Shown here piece after piece: positions 46,188 through 57,119 of a DNA stretch of 64,000 nt. Source of the stretch: Sphaerisporangium rhizosphaerae (GTDB lineage: Bacteria; Actinomycetota; Actinomycetes; Streptosporangiales; Streptosporangiaceae); contig NZ_JBHTCG010000001.1 in the NCBI RefSeq assembly GCF_042665155.1, positions 310,001 to 374,000 of the forward strand, read 5' to 3'. Position numbers and translations under genes: made by a program. The stretch's first letter is position 1, and the number at the start of each line of letters is the position of its first letter. The notes under the pieces were generated by a model, which was given only the letters and a program-made list of their open reading frames with translations, searched no databases and had not been told where the DNA came from.

Positions 46188-46223
46188 CCGCCCCGTCGCC
46201 CCTCGCGGTGGGCGGCGGGGCGG
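46188..46223 (-). terminator. Hairpin terminator after lepA
   Basis: A 14-bp stem (CCGCCCCGTCGCCC with GGGCGGCGGGGCGG, one G-U pair) with an 8-base loop, followed on the minus strand by CCTTTTCCC. It lies three bases after the lepA stop. Confidence 0.78.
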
Positions 46224-46226
46224 AGG

Positions 46227-48059
46227 TCACTTCTTGGCGGCCTTGTCGGCGGCGCTGCCGCTCTCGGTGGAAAGGGCGGCGACGAACGCTTCCTGGGGGA
46301 CCTCGACGCGGCCCACCATCTTCATGCGCTTCTTGCCTTCCTTCTGCTTCTCCAGCAGCTTGCGCTTACGGCTGATGTCACCGCCGTAGCACTTGGCGAG
46401 AACGTCCTTGCGGATGGCGCGGATGTTCTCACGGGCGATCACGCGGGCGCCGATCGCGGCCTGGATGGGCACCTCGAACTGCTGGCGCGGGATGAGGTCC
46501 TTGAGCTTCTTGGCCATCTCGACGCCGTAGGCGTAGGCCTTCTCGCGGTGGACGATGGCGCTGAAGGCGTCGACCGCCTCGCCCTGGAGCAGGATGTCGA
46601 CCTTGACCAGGTCGGCCTCCTGCTCGCCGGAGGGCTCGTAGTCGAGCGAGGCGTATCCGCGGGTGCGCGACTTGAGCTGGTCGAAGAAGTCGAAGATGAT
46701 CTCGCCGAGCGGCAGGGTGTAGCGGATCTCGACGCGGTCCTCCGAGAGGTAGTCCATGCCGAGCAGGGATCCGCGGCGGCTCTGGCAGAGCTCCATGATC
46801 GCGCCGATGTGGTCGGCGGGCGAGAGCAGCGTGGCCTTCACCACCGGCTCGTAGATCTCGGCGATCTTGCCGGCCGGGAACTCGGAGGGGTTGGTGACGA
46901 CGTTCTCCTTGCCGTCCTCCATGATCACCCGGTAGATGACGTTGGGGGCGGTGGAGATCAGCGAGAGGTTGAACTCGCGCTCCAGCCGCTCGCGGACGAT
47001 CTCCATGTGGAGCAGGCCGAGGAAGCCGCAGCGGAACCCGAAGCCCAGGGCCGCGGAGGTCTCGGGCTCGTACACCAGCGCCGCGTCGTTGAGCCGCAGC
47101 TTGTCCAGGGCCTCGCGCAGCTCGGGGTAGTCGTCGCCGTCGATGGGGTAAAGACCGGAGTACACCATGGGCCTCGGGTGCTCGTACCCGCCGAGGGCCT
47201 CCTGCGCCGGGCGCGCGGTGGTGGTGACGGTGTCGCCGACGCGGGCCTGCCGGACGTCCTTCACGCCGGTGATCAGGTAGCCGACCTCGCCGACGCCGAG
47301 CGACGTGGAGGGCACCGGCTCGGGCGAGATGACGCCGATCTCCAGCGTCTCGTGCGCCGCCCCGGTGGACATCATGATCGTGCGCTCGCGCTTGGAGAGC
47401 TGCCCGTCGATGACCCGGACGTAGGTGACCACGCCGCGGTAGGTGTCGTACACCGAGTCGAAGATCAGCGCCCGGGCCGGGGCGGCGGCGTCGCCGACGG
47501 GGGCCGGCACGTGCGCGACGACGTGGTCGAGCAGCTCGCGGACGCCCTCGCCGGTCTTGCCCGACACCCGCAGCACGTCCGAGGGGTCGCAGCCGATGAG
47601 GCCCGCCAGCTCCTCTGCGTACTTGTCCGGCTGGGCGGCCGGCAGGTCGATCTTGTTGAGCACCGGGATGATGTGCAGGTCGGCGTTCATCGCCAGGTAG
47701 AGGTTGGCCAGCGTCTGGGCCTCGATGCCCTGCGCGGCGTCGACCAGCAGCACCGCCCCCTCGCACGCCTCCAGCGACCGCGACACCTCGTAGGTGAAGT
47801 CGACGTGGCCGGGCGTGTCGATCATGTTGAGCACGTGCCCGTCCCAGGGCAGCCGGACGGCCTGCGACTTGATGGTGATGCCGCGCTCGCGCTCGATGTC
47901 CATGCGGTCGAGGTACTGCGCGCGCATCTGCCGGGCGTCGACCACACCGGTCAGCTGCAGCATCCGGTCGGCAAGCGTCGACTTGCCATGGTCGATGTGC
48001 GCGATGATGCAGAAGTTGCGGATCAACGCGGGGTCGGTCTGGCCAGGGTGGATGCGCAC
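46227..48059 (-). CDS. lepA: LepA / EF-4, ribosome-associated GTPase
   Basis: 610 residues from GTG at 48059; the start is uncertain because the ribosome binding site is weak, but this gives the usual length. The GTPase G1 motif is AHIDHGKSTLADRML, with DTPGHVDF as G3 and NKIDLPAA as G4. EF-G-like domains and the LepA-specific C-terminal domain (VLAKCYGGDISRKRKLLEKQ) are complete. EF-4 helps ribosome assembly and elongation under stress. It diverges from rpsT. Confidence 0.94.
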   Translation of the reverse strand: MRIHPGQTDPALIRNFCIIAHIDHGKSTLADRMLQLTGVVDARQMRAQYLDRMDIERERGITIKSQAVRLPWDGHVLNMIDTPGHVDFTYEVSRSLEACEGAVLLVDAAQGIEAQTLANLYLAMNADLHIIPVLNKIDLPAAQPDKYAEELAGLIGCDPSDVLRVSGKTGEGVRELLDHVVAHVPAPVGDAAAPARALIFDSVYDTYRGVVTYVRVIDGQLSKRERTIMMSTGAAHETLEIGVISPEPVPSTSLGVGEVGYLITGVKDVRQARVGDTVTTTARPAQEALGGYEHPRPMVYSGLYPIDGDDYPELREALDKLRLNDAALVYEPETSAALGFGFRCGFLGLLHMEIVRERLEREFNLSLISTAPNVIYRVIMEDGKENVVTNPSEFPAGKIAEIYEPVVKATLLSPADHIGAIMELCQSRRGSLLGMDYLSEDRVEIRYTLPLGEIIFDFFDQLKSRTRGYASLDYEPSGEQEADLVKVDILLQGEAVDAFSAIVHREKAYAYGVEMAKKLKDLIPRQQFEVPIQAAIGARVIARENIRAIRKDVLAKCYGGDISRKRKLLEKQKEGKKRMKMVGRVEVPQEAFVAALSTESGSAADKAAKK

Positions 48060-48329
48060 CGGGGTCCGTTTCGGCAGGATTGACGATGGATCGGGAGGCT
48101 GGCGGGCCAGCCGCCACCCATGGTGGCACGCCCGGGTGGTCACCCAGGCAGCGTCACCCGGACAGCAGATGCGCGGCAACACACGCCCGGAGCCGCCGGC
48201 CGAATGGGCCCGCCGGCCACGCGGGCGTGTCGGTGCCGCGCTTCGCCCTCCAGTTTACCGGGCACCAAGACCGTCGAGCTCGTCACTGCGCTAGGATGAC
48301 GGCGCAGGCGTATGCCATGGTCTGTCGAT

Positions 48330-48359
48330 TTGAGGGCGGCCACGGCATGTTGGTAACCT
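48330..48359 (+). promoter_or_regulatory. Probable rpsT promoter
   Basis: TTGAGG, an 18-base spacer and TAACCT resemble a housekeeping -35/-10 pair, placed 70 bases before the rpsT start. The rest of the 48060-48428 divergent gap shows no supported gene. Confidence 0.5.
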
Positions 48360-48428
48360 GTTCACCTGCGTGTGGCGCGCCCTCTCTGCCCGCGCGCCCC
48401 ATCCACCGACTTTCACCGAGGCTTCTTC

Positions 48429-48701
48429 GTGGCGAACATCAAGTCCCAGATCAAGCGCAACCGGCAGAACGAGAAGGCCCGGCTGCGCAACAAGGCCGTC
48501 AAGTCCTCCCTGAAGACGGCGGTCCGCAAGTTCCGCGAGGCCGCCGAGCAGGGCAAAGCCGAGGACGCGCTCGTCCTCATGCGCGCCGCCTCGCGTCAGC
48601 TCGACAAGGCTGTCAGCAAGGGCGTCATCCACAAGAACCAGGCGGCCAACCGCAAGTCCGCCATCGCCAAGCGCGTCGCCGCTCTGCAGACCGCCGAGTG
48701 A
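48429..48701 (+). CDS. rpsT: Ribosomal protein S20
   Basis: 90 residues from GTG at 48429 with GAGG seven bases upstream. The sequence ANIKSQIKRNRQNEKARLRN and the Lys/Arg-rich helices are the S20 signature at normal length. It binds 16S rRNA in the small subunit. It faces away from lepA, the usual actinobacterial layout, and is followed by a good terminator. Confidence 0.97.
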   Translation: MANIKSQIKRNRQNEKARLRNKAVKSSLKTAVRKFREAAEQGKAEDALVLMRAASRQLDKAVSKGVIHKNQAANRKSAIAKRVAALQTAE

Positions 48702-48757
48702 TCCGCTCGGGCGTCCGCCCGAGCGATCAGGCAGTCCCGCACGTACGGGCATCCCAC

Positions 48758-48788
48758 AACGCCGTGTCCAGATAGGACGCGGCGTTTT
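48758..48788 (+). terminator. rpsT terminator
   Basis: AACGCCGTGTCC pairs with GGACGCGGCGTT (one G-U) around an AGATA loop, with TTTT overlapping the end of the stem. It lies 56 bases after the rpsT stop. The rest of the gap to 49016 holds an inverted pair (AGGTGTACGC near 48827 and GCGTTACACCT near 48864) and a TATAAC box near 48895 that may belong to the next operon's promoter. Confidence 0.85.
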
Positions 48789-49016
48789 GGCATGCCCGCC
48801 CTCCGCCGTGCGTGTACCTCCTAGGTGTACGCCGCCCGCGGCACGGGCCAACCGCCGTCCGCCAGCGTTACACCTGGGATTGTCCCGATTTCGGTATAAC
48901 ACGGCCGTTGCCAGGTGATATCGGGTCCGTCACCTTCCCTTCCCCATAGCCCTTACCCCACAAAACCGCTCGTAAGGTGCATAAGACGCGAACGGCGCAG
49001 GTGGAAGGCGGGCTTC

Positions 49017-52000
49017 ATGCGGGGGCGGACACCTTTGGTGCTGCGGCGTGCCTTCAGTGAGCCGCTCCTGTTGCTGGCGGCGTTCGGCTCGATCCTGCTG
49101 GCCACCACCACGCTGGTCGCGCTCACCATGTACGCCTCCTCCATCGCGCAGGTCGGCGTGCGCCGGGCGATGGAGACGGCCTCCCCTGACCTCACCGCGA
49201 TCCGCGTCACCGCGCCCGTCCAGCAGGCGACCTACCAGCGGATCGACCGGTCGGTGCGCGACCGGCTGGCCGCGCGCGTGCGGGACGGCGGCGCCGAGGT
49301 CCCGCAGCGCCTGACCTTCAGCGCCCGCTCCGACTCCTACGCCATGCCCGGGCAGGAGCGGCGCCGGCAGCCCGATCTGACCCGGTTCGGCGTCTACGAC
49401 GGCATCGAACGGTCCGCCCGGCTGGTCACCGGCGCCTGGCCTCGTCCCTCGGAGACCGGGACGGTGGAGGTCGCGCTGTCCGAGCCCGCCGCCCAGGCGA
49501 TGAACCTGACCGCCGGAAGCGGGTTCACCGTCGTCGGCCGGCTGGACCACAAGCCCGTGCGCGCGAAGGTGACCGGGGTCTTCCAGCTCCAGGACCCCTA
49601 CTCCGACCGCTGGAACGGCGAGGACCTGCTCCGCAAGGGCACCGACCGGGGCAACTACACGACCTACGGCCCCCTGATGGTCCCGCGTGCGACCTTCCTG
49701 GCCAGGTTCACCGCCACCAGCATCGCCGCCACCTGGACCTCGGTGCCCGACCTGCGCCGGCTGCCGCCCGAGCGCCTGCGGCCGTTCGCCGCCTCGGTGT
49801 CCGCCGTCGGCGAGGACCTCCAGCGGGACTGCCGGGCCTGCACGACCTTCACCCGGCTGCCCGACATGCTCACCCAGCTCGACCAGGCCGCGCTGGTCGC
49901 CCGCTCGACCATGCTCGTGCCGGTGCTGCAACTGCTCCTGCTCGCCGCGTACGCGCTGGTGCTGACCGCGCGGCTGCTGGCCGACCACCGGCGCATGGAG
50001 ATGGCGCTGCTGCGCTCGCGCGGCGCGGGCAGCCTGCGCCTGACCGTCCTCACCGGCGCCGAGGCACTGCTGGTCGCCGTCCCCTGCGCCGTCGTCGCGC
50101 CGTTCCTCGCGCCCGCGCTGCTGAGCCTGGTCAACGCGATCCCGTGGATCCAGGCGGCCGGGGTGCGCATCACCCCCCGGCCGGACGCCGCCACCTTCGC
50201 GATCGCGGCCGGCGTCGCGCTGGCCTGCGCCGTGCTGCTCGCCCTTCCCGCACTGCGCGGCGCCCGCCGGACCTACGTCGAGGAGCAGGCGGTACGCGGC
50301 CGGGGCGAGCGGCAGGGACTGCTGGAGCGGGCCGGCGGCGACATCGCGCTGCTCGCGATCGCCGCGCTCGCGATCTGGCAGCTCCAGCACTACGGCGCCC
50401 CGGTGACCGCCACCACCGGCGGCGACCTCGGCATCGACCCGCTGATCGTCACCGGCCCGGCGCTGGCCCTGCTGTGCGGCGGGATGCTCGGCCTGCGGCT
50501 GGTGCCGCGCGTCTCCCGGCTCGCCGAACGGTTCACCTCGCGGCGTCCCGGTCTGGCGCCCGCGCTCGGCGCCTGGCAGGTGAGCCGCCGTCCGCTGCGC
50601 TACTCCGGGCCCGCCCTGCTGCTGACCATGGCGGTGGCGATCGGCGTGGTCTCGATGGCCACCGCCGCCACCTGGCGGACCTCCCAGCGGGACCAGGCCC
50701 GCCACCAGGCCGCCGCGGACCTGCGCGTGTCCGGCCCGGTGGAGGCCCCCGAGCTCGGGCCGCTCGGCCGCGGGGCCACCTACGGCGGGCTGGCCGGGGT
50801 GAGGGCCATCAGCCCGGTGTACCGGGGGGTCACCTCCTTCTCCGGCGCCAACCCCACGCTGCTCGCCGCCGACGCGGCCAAGCTGGAACGCCTGCTCATG
50901 CTGCGTCCCGACCTGTCCTCCGCCTCCGTACGGACGATCGCCGCGCGCCTGACCGCCGGACGGCCCGCGGCGCCCGGCCTGCCGCTGCCCGGCACGCCCA
51001 AAAGCCTGTCGATGACCGCGCGGTTCGGCGTGGACGTGCCCGCCGACCGGGCCGGGTACGACGGGCTGCGGATCCAGGTGCTGCTGTCGGACGCGCTCGG
51101 CGCCCACCGCGAGGTCCAGATCGGGCCGCTGCCCGCCGACGGCCGTTCCCACCCCGTCACCGTCGACCTCGCCGCCCTGGCCGGGCGGACGGGCGCTCTC
51201 AGTTACCCGCTGCACCTGCGCGGTTTCCTCATGGACGTGCCGGTGCCCGCAAGCGGCAGCGGGCTCACGCTGACGCTCTCGGGCGCGCGGACCGACACCG
51301 GCGCCCCGGTGATCCTGCCCGAGGCGCTGCGGTGGGGCCCCGTCCTACGCGGGGAAGGCCACGTCGACGCCTCCAAGATCACCGCCACCGGCGGCCCGGC
51401 GCTGCTCTCGCTCGCCGTCCCCGCGCCCAAGGCGCAGAAGCCACCCCGGCAGAGCGACCCCGAGCACCTGGCCGTCGTCGCCGCGCCCGCCGCGCTACCC
51501 GCCGCCGACCTGGCCCCGCACCTGGACGGCTCCGCAGGAGCGATCTTCCGGCCGGTCCCGGTCGTGCTCACCGCCGACCTCGCCTCCGCCCAGAACCTCA
51601 CCGAAGGCAGGACCGCCACCATCAACATGGAGGGCGAGCAGCTGAAGGTCCAGGTGGCGGCCATCGTCGCGTCGATGCCGGGCACGCCGGCGGGGACGCC
51701 CGCCATCCTCGCCGACCTGCCGACCATGCTCACCAGGGACGTCTTCGCCGCCCGGGTGCCGCGCGCGGCCGGAGAGTGGTGGATGGCCACCCGAGACGGC
51801 GACACCGCCGCGGCGGCGACCCAACTGGCCCACCACCCCGAATGGGACCAGACCGTGGTGGACCTCGGCTCGCTGACCCAGCGGCTGAGGGACGACCCGC
51901 TCGCCAGCGGCCTGCAAGGCGCCCTCATCCTCGGCTTCGTCGCCGCGCTGATCTTCGCCGTGCTCGGCTTCCTGGTCAACGCCGCCGTGGCGGCGCGGGA

Positions 52001-52337
52001 GCGGACGGCCGAGTTCGCGATCCTGCGCGCCCTCGGCATGAGCTTCCGGCAGATCTTCGGCCTGCTGGCCGTCGAGCAGACCTTCCTCATCGGGCTGTCG
52101 CTCGCGGGCGGCACGGTGCTGGCCATCGCCGTCGCGAGCCTGGTCGTCCCGCACATCGTGCTGACCGGGCAGGCGGTCTCGGTGACCCCGTCGGTGCTGC
52201 TCGACATCCCCTGGCCGGCCACCGCCGCCCTGCTCGCCGTGGTCGCCGCGCTGCTGTTCGCCATCGTGGGCGGTCTCGCCCGCTCGCTCCGCCGGCAGGG
52301 TCTCGGCCGGGCACTGCGGATCGGAGAGGACCGATGA
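49017..52337 (+). CDS. FtsX/MacB-like ABC transporter permease
   Basis: 1106 residues from ATG at 49017 (GGAAGG upstream). It has an N-terminal membrane helix, a large external domain, a cluster of helices in the middle (about 300-560), a second external domain and C-terminal FtsX helices (FVAALIFAVLGFLVNAAVAA, RTAEFAILRALGMSFRQIFG). This long double-FtsX layout is typical of actinobacterial MacB/Lol-like permeases. It works with the ATPases downstream. It overlaps the next permease by ATGA. Confidence 0.85.
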   Translation: MRGRTPLVLRRAFSEPLLLLAAFGSILLATTTLVALTMYASSIAQVGVRRAMETASPDLTAIRVTAPVQQATYQRIDRSVRDRLAARVRDGGAEVPQRLTFSARSDSYAMPGQERRRQPDLTRFGVYDGIERSARLVTGAWPRPSETGTVEVALSEPAAQAMNLTAGSGFTVVGRLDHKPVRAKVTGVFQLQDPYSDRWNGEDLLRKGTDRGNYTTYGPLMVPRATFLARFTATSIAATWTSVPDLRRLPPERLRPFAASVSAVGEDLQRDCRACTTFTRLPDMLTQLDQAALVARSTMLVPVLQLLLLAAYALVLTARLLADHRRMEMALLRSRGAGSLRLTVLTGAEALLVAVPCAVVAPFLAPALLSLVNAIPWIQAAGVRITPRPDAATFAIAAGVALACAVLLALPALRGARRTYVEEQAVRGRGERQGLLERAGGDIALLAIAALAIWQLQHYGAPVTATTGGDLGIDPLIVTGPALALLCGGMLGLRLVPRVSRLAERFTSRRPGLAPALGAWQVSRRPLRYSGPALLLTMAVAIGVVSMATAATWRTSQRDQARHQAAADLRVSGPVEAPELGPLGRGATYGGLAGVRAISPVYRGVTSFSGANPTLLAADAAKLERLLMLRPDLSSASVRTIAARLTAGRPAAPGLPLPGTPKSLSMTARFGVDVPADRAGYDGLRIQVLLSDALGAHREVQIGPLPADGRSHPVTVDLAALAGRTGALSYPLHLRGFLMDVPVPASGSGLTLTLSGARTDTGAPVILPEALRWGPVLRGEGHVDASKITATGGPALLSLAVPAPKAQKPPRQSDPEHLAVVAAPAALPAADLAPHLDGSAGAIFRPVPVVLTADLASAQNLTEGRTATINMEGEQLKVQVAAIVASMPGTPAGTPAILADLPTMLTRDVFAARVPRAAGEWWMATRDGDTAAAATQLAHHPEWDQTVVDLGSLTQRLRDDPLASGLQGALILGFVAALIFAVLGFLVNAAVAARERTAEFAILRALGMSFRQIFGLLAVEQTFLIGLSLAGGTVLAIAVASLVVPHIVLTGQAVSVTPSVLLDIPWPATAALLAVVAALLFAIVGGLARSLRRQGLGRALRIGEDR

Positions 52338-55033
52338 ACCCGCTGCTTCTCCTCAGGGTCCACCGGGGCGCCGCGACCGTACTGGCGCTGCTGGCGCTGA
52401 GCGCGACGCTGCTGGTGTGCGCGCTGCCCCGGGCGTTCGAGCGGTCCTACGACGACGCCCTGCACGGCGTCCTGGACGACACCGCGGCCAGCCTCACCGA
52501 CGTCACCGTCGAGGTGCGGGCGCCCAGCACCAGCGCGCTCGGCACCGAAAACGCCTTCGCCGCGGGCGACCGGCACTTCCGCGGCCTGCTGCCCGCCCCG
52601 GTGGCGCAGGTCATGGACCACGGGCCCGGCGCCGACAGCCACTACGGGGCCAAGACCATCGGCACCCCGGTCGCGGGCCGCCTCGAAGGCGGTGCACGCC
52701 CGTACCAGTACGTCGACATGGCCTGGCTGTCCGGCGCCGACCGGCGGATCCGGTACGTGGCGGGCGCGCCGCCCGGGGCCCCGGTCACCCTCGCCCGCGT
52801 CCCCGGCCGCCCGGAGCTCACCGACGTCACGCTCTTCGAGATCGCCCTGTCCAAGCAGGCCTCCGACAAGATGGGCATCCCGATCGGCGCCACGCTCATC
52901 CTGGGCAACAGCCGTCCCTCGCTGGCACGGGTCACCGGGCTGTACCAGGCCCTGAACCCCCGCGACCGCTACTGGCAGCACAACAACGACCTGCTGACCG
53001 TGACCGTCCTGCGCCAGCCCAACTTGGACGCCGAAGAGCTCTACATCACCGGCCTGACCAGCCCGCAGTCGCTGGCCAAGCTGAGCGGCGAGGCCCGGGC
53101 GCTGAGGTACCTGTGGGTCCTCGGCGTCCAGAACAGGGCGCTCACCGCCCGCAACGCCGCTCCGGTGATCGACGGCATCGGCGCGTACCTGCGGACGATC
53201 GTCACCGACGCCAACGGGCCCATCGCCTACGACCCGCAGATCCGCATCGCCCCCTACGACCTGGACACTGCGCTGCCGCAGGTCCTCGGAAAGTTCCTCG
53301 ACCGGCTCAGCACCGCGCAGACGCTCATGTTCCTCATCCTGGGCGGCCTGATCACGGTGGCCGTCGGCGTTCTGGCCCTGGCCGTGCAACTGCTGGCCGA
53401 ACGCATGCGGAGCGGCCTCACCCTGGCCCGGGCCCGCGGCGCGTCGCTGCGCCAGATCGTCCTCACCGGCACCGGCGCCGTCAGCCTGGCGCTGGTCCCC
53501 TCGGTGCTGGCCGGCTACTGCCTGACGTTCGCCTTCCCCGGTCCCGCCACGCCGATCGTGCACCTCGGCCCGCTGCTGATCACCCTGGTCACGATCGCGT
53601 TCACCGCCGCCCGCCTGGCCGCCGGCCACCGCAGTCCGATCGAGGACCGCCGCGACGACGTGGTCGCGCGCCGCCCGTCCCCGCGCCGGATCGCCCTCGA
53701 GGTCGTGGTGGTCGTGCTCGCCCTGGCCGGCGCCTACCTGCTGCGCACCCGCGGGCTCACCACCCAGACGCTGCGGCAGGGCGCCGACCCGTTCCTCATG
53801 CTCGTGCCCGCCGCGCTCACCGTCGCCGCCGCCCTCATCACGCTGCGCTGCTACCCCTACCCACTACGGCTGATCGTCTGGGCCGCCGCCCGCGCGCGCT
53901 CCGCCGTCCCGTTCGTCGGGCTGACCCTGGCGGCCCGCGCCAGATCGGTCACCTCGCTGCCCGTGCTGATCCTGCTGCCCGCGCTGACCGTCTCGGTGTA
54001 CGGAGCGGTCGTCGGCGGCGCGCTGGAGCAGACGCAGCGGCTGGCCGCCTGGCAGGCCACCGGGGCCGCCGCCCGGGTGGAGGCGTCCGCCGAACTGCCC
54101 GCCGACGTCGTCGAACGGGTCCGCCGCGTGCCCGGCGTTAAGGAGATCCTCCCCGCGGACAAGGGCATCGCCCAGGTCGGCCTCGGCGGCAGGACGGCGA
54201 CCGTCGTGGCCGTCGACCTCGACGCCTACCGGCGCATCCTGGCCGGGAGCCCGCTGGACCCCCCGCACGCCGCGCCCGGCCTGCCCGGCGCCACCATCCC
54301 CGCCCTCGTCTCACCCGACCTGGCCGGCATGAGCTCCTTCGAGATCGGCTGGCATGTCCGCATGAAGCTCACCAAGGCGGGCGTCATCCGCGAAGGGCTC
54401 CCCGGCGTGAGCTTCACGGTGAACAACCTGATCGTGGTGCCCTACGACGCCTCGAAGCGGGCCGGGTTCCGCACCTTCACCACCATGCTGCTCATCGCCG
54501 GCCAGGACATCGACGGCGCCAAGCTGAAAGCGGCCACGGGCAACCGTCGCGACATCCTGGTGTCCACCTTCGACGAGTCGCTGCGCAAGGTCACCGCGAC
54601 GCCGCTCGCCGGCACGATCATGACCAGCTTCCGCGTCGTGACCGCCGCCCTGGCCGTGTACGCGCTGCTCACCGTCATCATCGCGCTGGTGATCGGCGCC
54701 GCCGAGCGGGCCCGCGCCCTTTCCTACCTGCGCACCCTCGGCCTGTCCGAACGCCAGGCGTCCGCCCTGACCGTCCTGGAGATCACCCCGTTGATCCTGC
54801 TCACCGCATGCGCCGGGCTGCTGCTCGGCCTCGCGCTGCCCTCCGCGCTCGGGCCGGCCATCGACCTCAGCGCCTACGCCGGCGCCCTGACCGTCGGCGA
54901 CTACCGGCTCAGCCCCACCACACCCGTCCTGCTCGCCGCCGGACTGGCCGCCGTGTCCGTGCTGGGCGCGTTCCTGCACGCGAGGTTCGGCGCCCACCGC
55001 TCCCTCGGCTCGGCCCTGCGAGTGGGCGAATGA
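52334..55033 (+). CDS. Second FtsX-like ABC transporter permease
   Basis: 899 residues, ATG overlapping the previous stop. It has an N-terminal helix (TVLALLALSATLLVCALPRAF), a large external domain, membrane helices at about 325-460 and an FtsX block at the C-terminus (AERARALSYLRTLGLSERQASALTV). It is shorter than its neighbour but has the same domain order, so the pair probably forms a heterodimer. The substrate is unknown; this class often acts as a mechanotransmitter or lipid/lipoprotein exporter. Confidence 0.85.
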   Translation: MNPLLLLRVHRGAATVLALLALSATLLVCALPRAFERSYDDALHGVLDDTAASLTDVTVEVRAPSTSALGTENAFAAGDRHFRGLLPAPVAQVMDHGPGADSHYGAKTIGTPVAGRLEGGARPYQYVDMAWLSGADRRIRYVAGAPPGAPVTLARVPGRPELTDVTLFEIALSKQASDKMGIPIGATLILGNSRPSLARVTGLYQALNPRDRYWQHNNDLLTVTVLRQPNLDAEELYITGLTSPQSLAKLSGEARALRYLWVLGVQNRALTARNAAPVIDGIGAYLRTIVTDANGPIAYDPQIRIAPYDLDTALPQVLGKFLDRLSTAQTLMFLILGGLITVAVGVLALAVQLLAERMRSGLTLARARGASLRQIVLTGTGAVSLALVPSVLAGYCLTFAFPGPATPIVHLGPLLITLVTIAFTAARLAAGHRSPIEDRRDDVVARRPSPRRIALEVVVVVLALAGAYLLRTRGLTTQTLRQGADPFLMLVPAALTVAAALITLRCYPYPLRLIVWAAARARSAVPFVGLTLAARARSVTSLPVLILLPALTVSVYGAVVGGALEQTQRLAAWQATGAAARVEASAELPADVVERVRRVPGVKEILPADKGIAQVGLGGRTATVVAVDLDAYRRILAGSPLDPPHAAPGLPGATIPALVSPDLAGMSSFEIGWHVRMKLTKAGVIREGLPGVSFTVNNLIVVPYDASKRAGFRTFTTMLLIAGQDIDGAKLKAATGNRRDILVSTFDESLRKVTATPLAGTIMTSFRVVTAALAVYALLTVIIALVIGAAERARALSYLRTLGLSERQASALTVLEITPLILLTACAGLLLGLALPSALGPAIDLSAYAGALTVGDYRLSPTTPVLLAAGLAAVSVLGAFLHARFGAHRSLGSALRVGE

Positions 55034-55067
55034 CCGCCACACCGACACCGCCCACCGGGGAGGCACA

Positions 55068-56044
55068 GTGAACACACCGGGCGCAGTGAACACCGGCAGC
55101 ATGGACAGCGCCGGCACGATGGACACCCCGACGCTGTCGGAGCTGGAGGAACAGGCCGGCAAGGCCGGCCCCGCGTTCGGCGAGCACGCGCACATCCTGT
55201 GCGACAACCTCGTGCGCATCTACAAGACCGAGGGCGTCGAGGTGGTCGCCCTGCAGGGGCTCGACCTGCTCATCGAGCAGGGCGAGCTGATCGCCATCGT
55301 GGGCGCGTCCGGCTCGGGCAAGTCCACGCTGCTCAACGTGCTGTCCGGGCTGGACGTCCCCACCGCGGGCGTCGCACGGGTCGCCGGCACCGACCTGCTG
55401 TCCATGACCGCCAAGGACCGCCTGCGCTACCGGCGAGAGATCGTCGGCTTCATCTGGCAGCAGACGGCGCGCAACCTGCTGCCCTACCTGACCGCCCGGG
55501 AGAACGTGCGGCTGCCCATGCGGCTGGCCGGCAGGCGCGCGGGCGCGGCGCGCGCCGACGAACTGCTCGAACTGCTCGGCGTGGCCTACTGCGCCGACCG
55601 CAAGCCGACGGAGATGTCCGGAGGAGAGCAGCAGCGGGTGGCCATCGCCGTCGCCCTGTCCAACTCCCCGCAGGTCATCCTGGCCGACGAACCTACCGGC
55701 GAGCTGGACACCGAGAACTCCGAACAGGTCTTCGCCGCGCTGCGCCGGGCCAACCGGGAGCTCGGCGTCACCGCCGTCATCGTCACCCACGACGCGCTGG
55801 TGTCGGAGCAGGTCGACCGGACGGTGGGCATCCGCGACGGGCGGACCAGCAGCGAGACGCTCCGCCGCGCCTCCTCGGACGGAAAGATCATCGCCGAGGA
55901 GTACGCGGTGCTCGACCGGGTGGGGCGCCTGCAGCTCCCCAGGGACTTCACCAACGCCCTGGACATGGAGCGCCGCGTACGCCTGGAACTCGAACGCGAC
56001 CACATCGGCGTATGGCCGGACAAGCCACAACCGGGGGACTCCGA

Positions 56045-56048
<4 letters not shown>
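55068..56048 (+). CDS. ABC transporter ATP-binding protein (LolD/MacB type)
   Basis: 326 residues from GTG at 55068 behind GGGGAGG. After a 45-residue N-terminal extension come Walker A GASGSGKST, the LolD-like WQQTARNLLPYLTARENV block, signature MSGGEQQRVAIAVAL, Walker B VILADEPTGELDTE and H-loop VTHD. A further about 75 residues follow the ATPase. It is probably one half of an ATPase heterodimer for the two permeases upstream. It overlaps the second ATPase gene by ATGA. Confidence 0.88.
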
Positions 56049-57097
<1,049 letters not shown>

Positions 57098-57119
57098 ACC
57101 TCCCAGGGGCCGTGGTGGG

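Noticed and set aside
50144..52333. Long plus-strand frame before the second permease
   Set aside because: It is an Arg/Pro-rich shadow of the first permease gene in another frame. Only the part from 52334 encodes a membrane protein.
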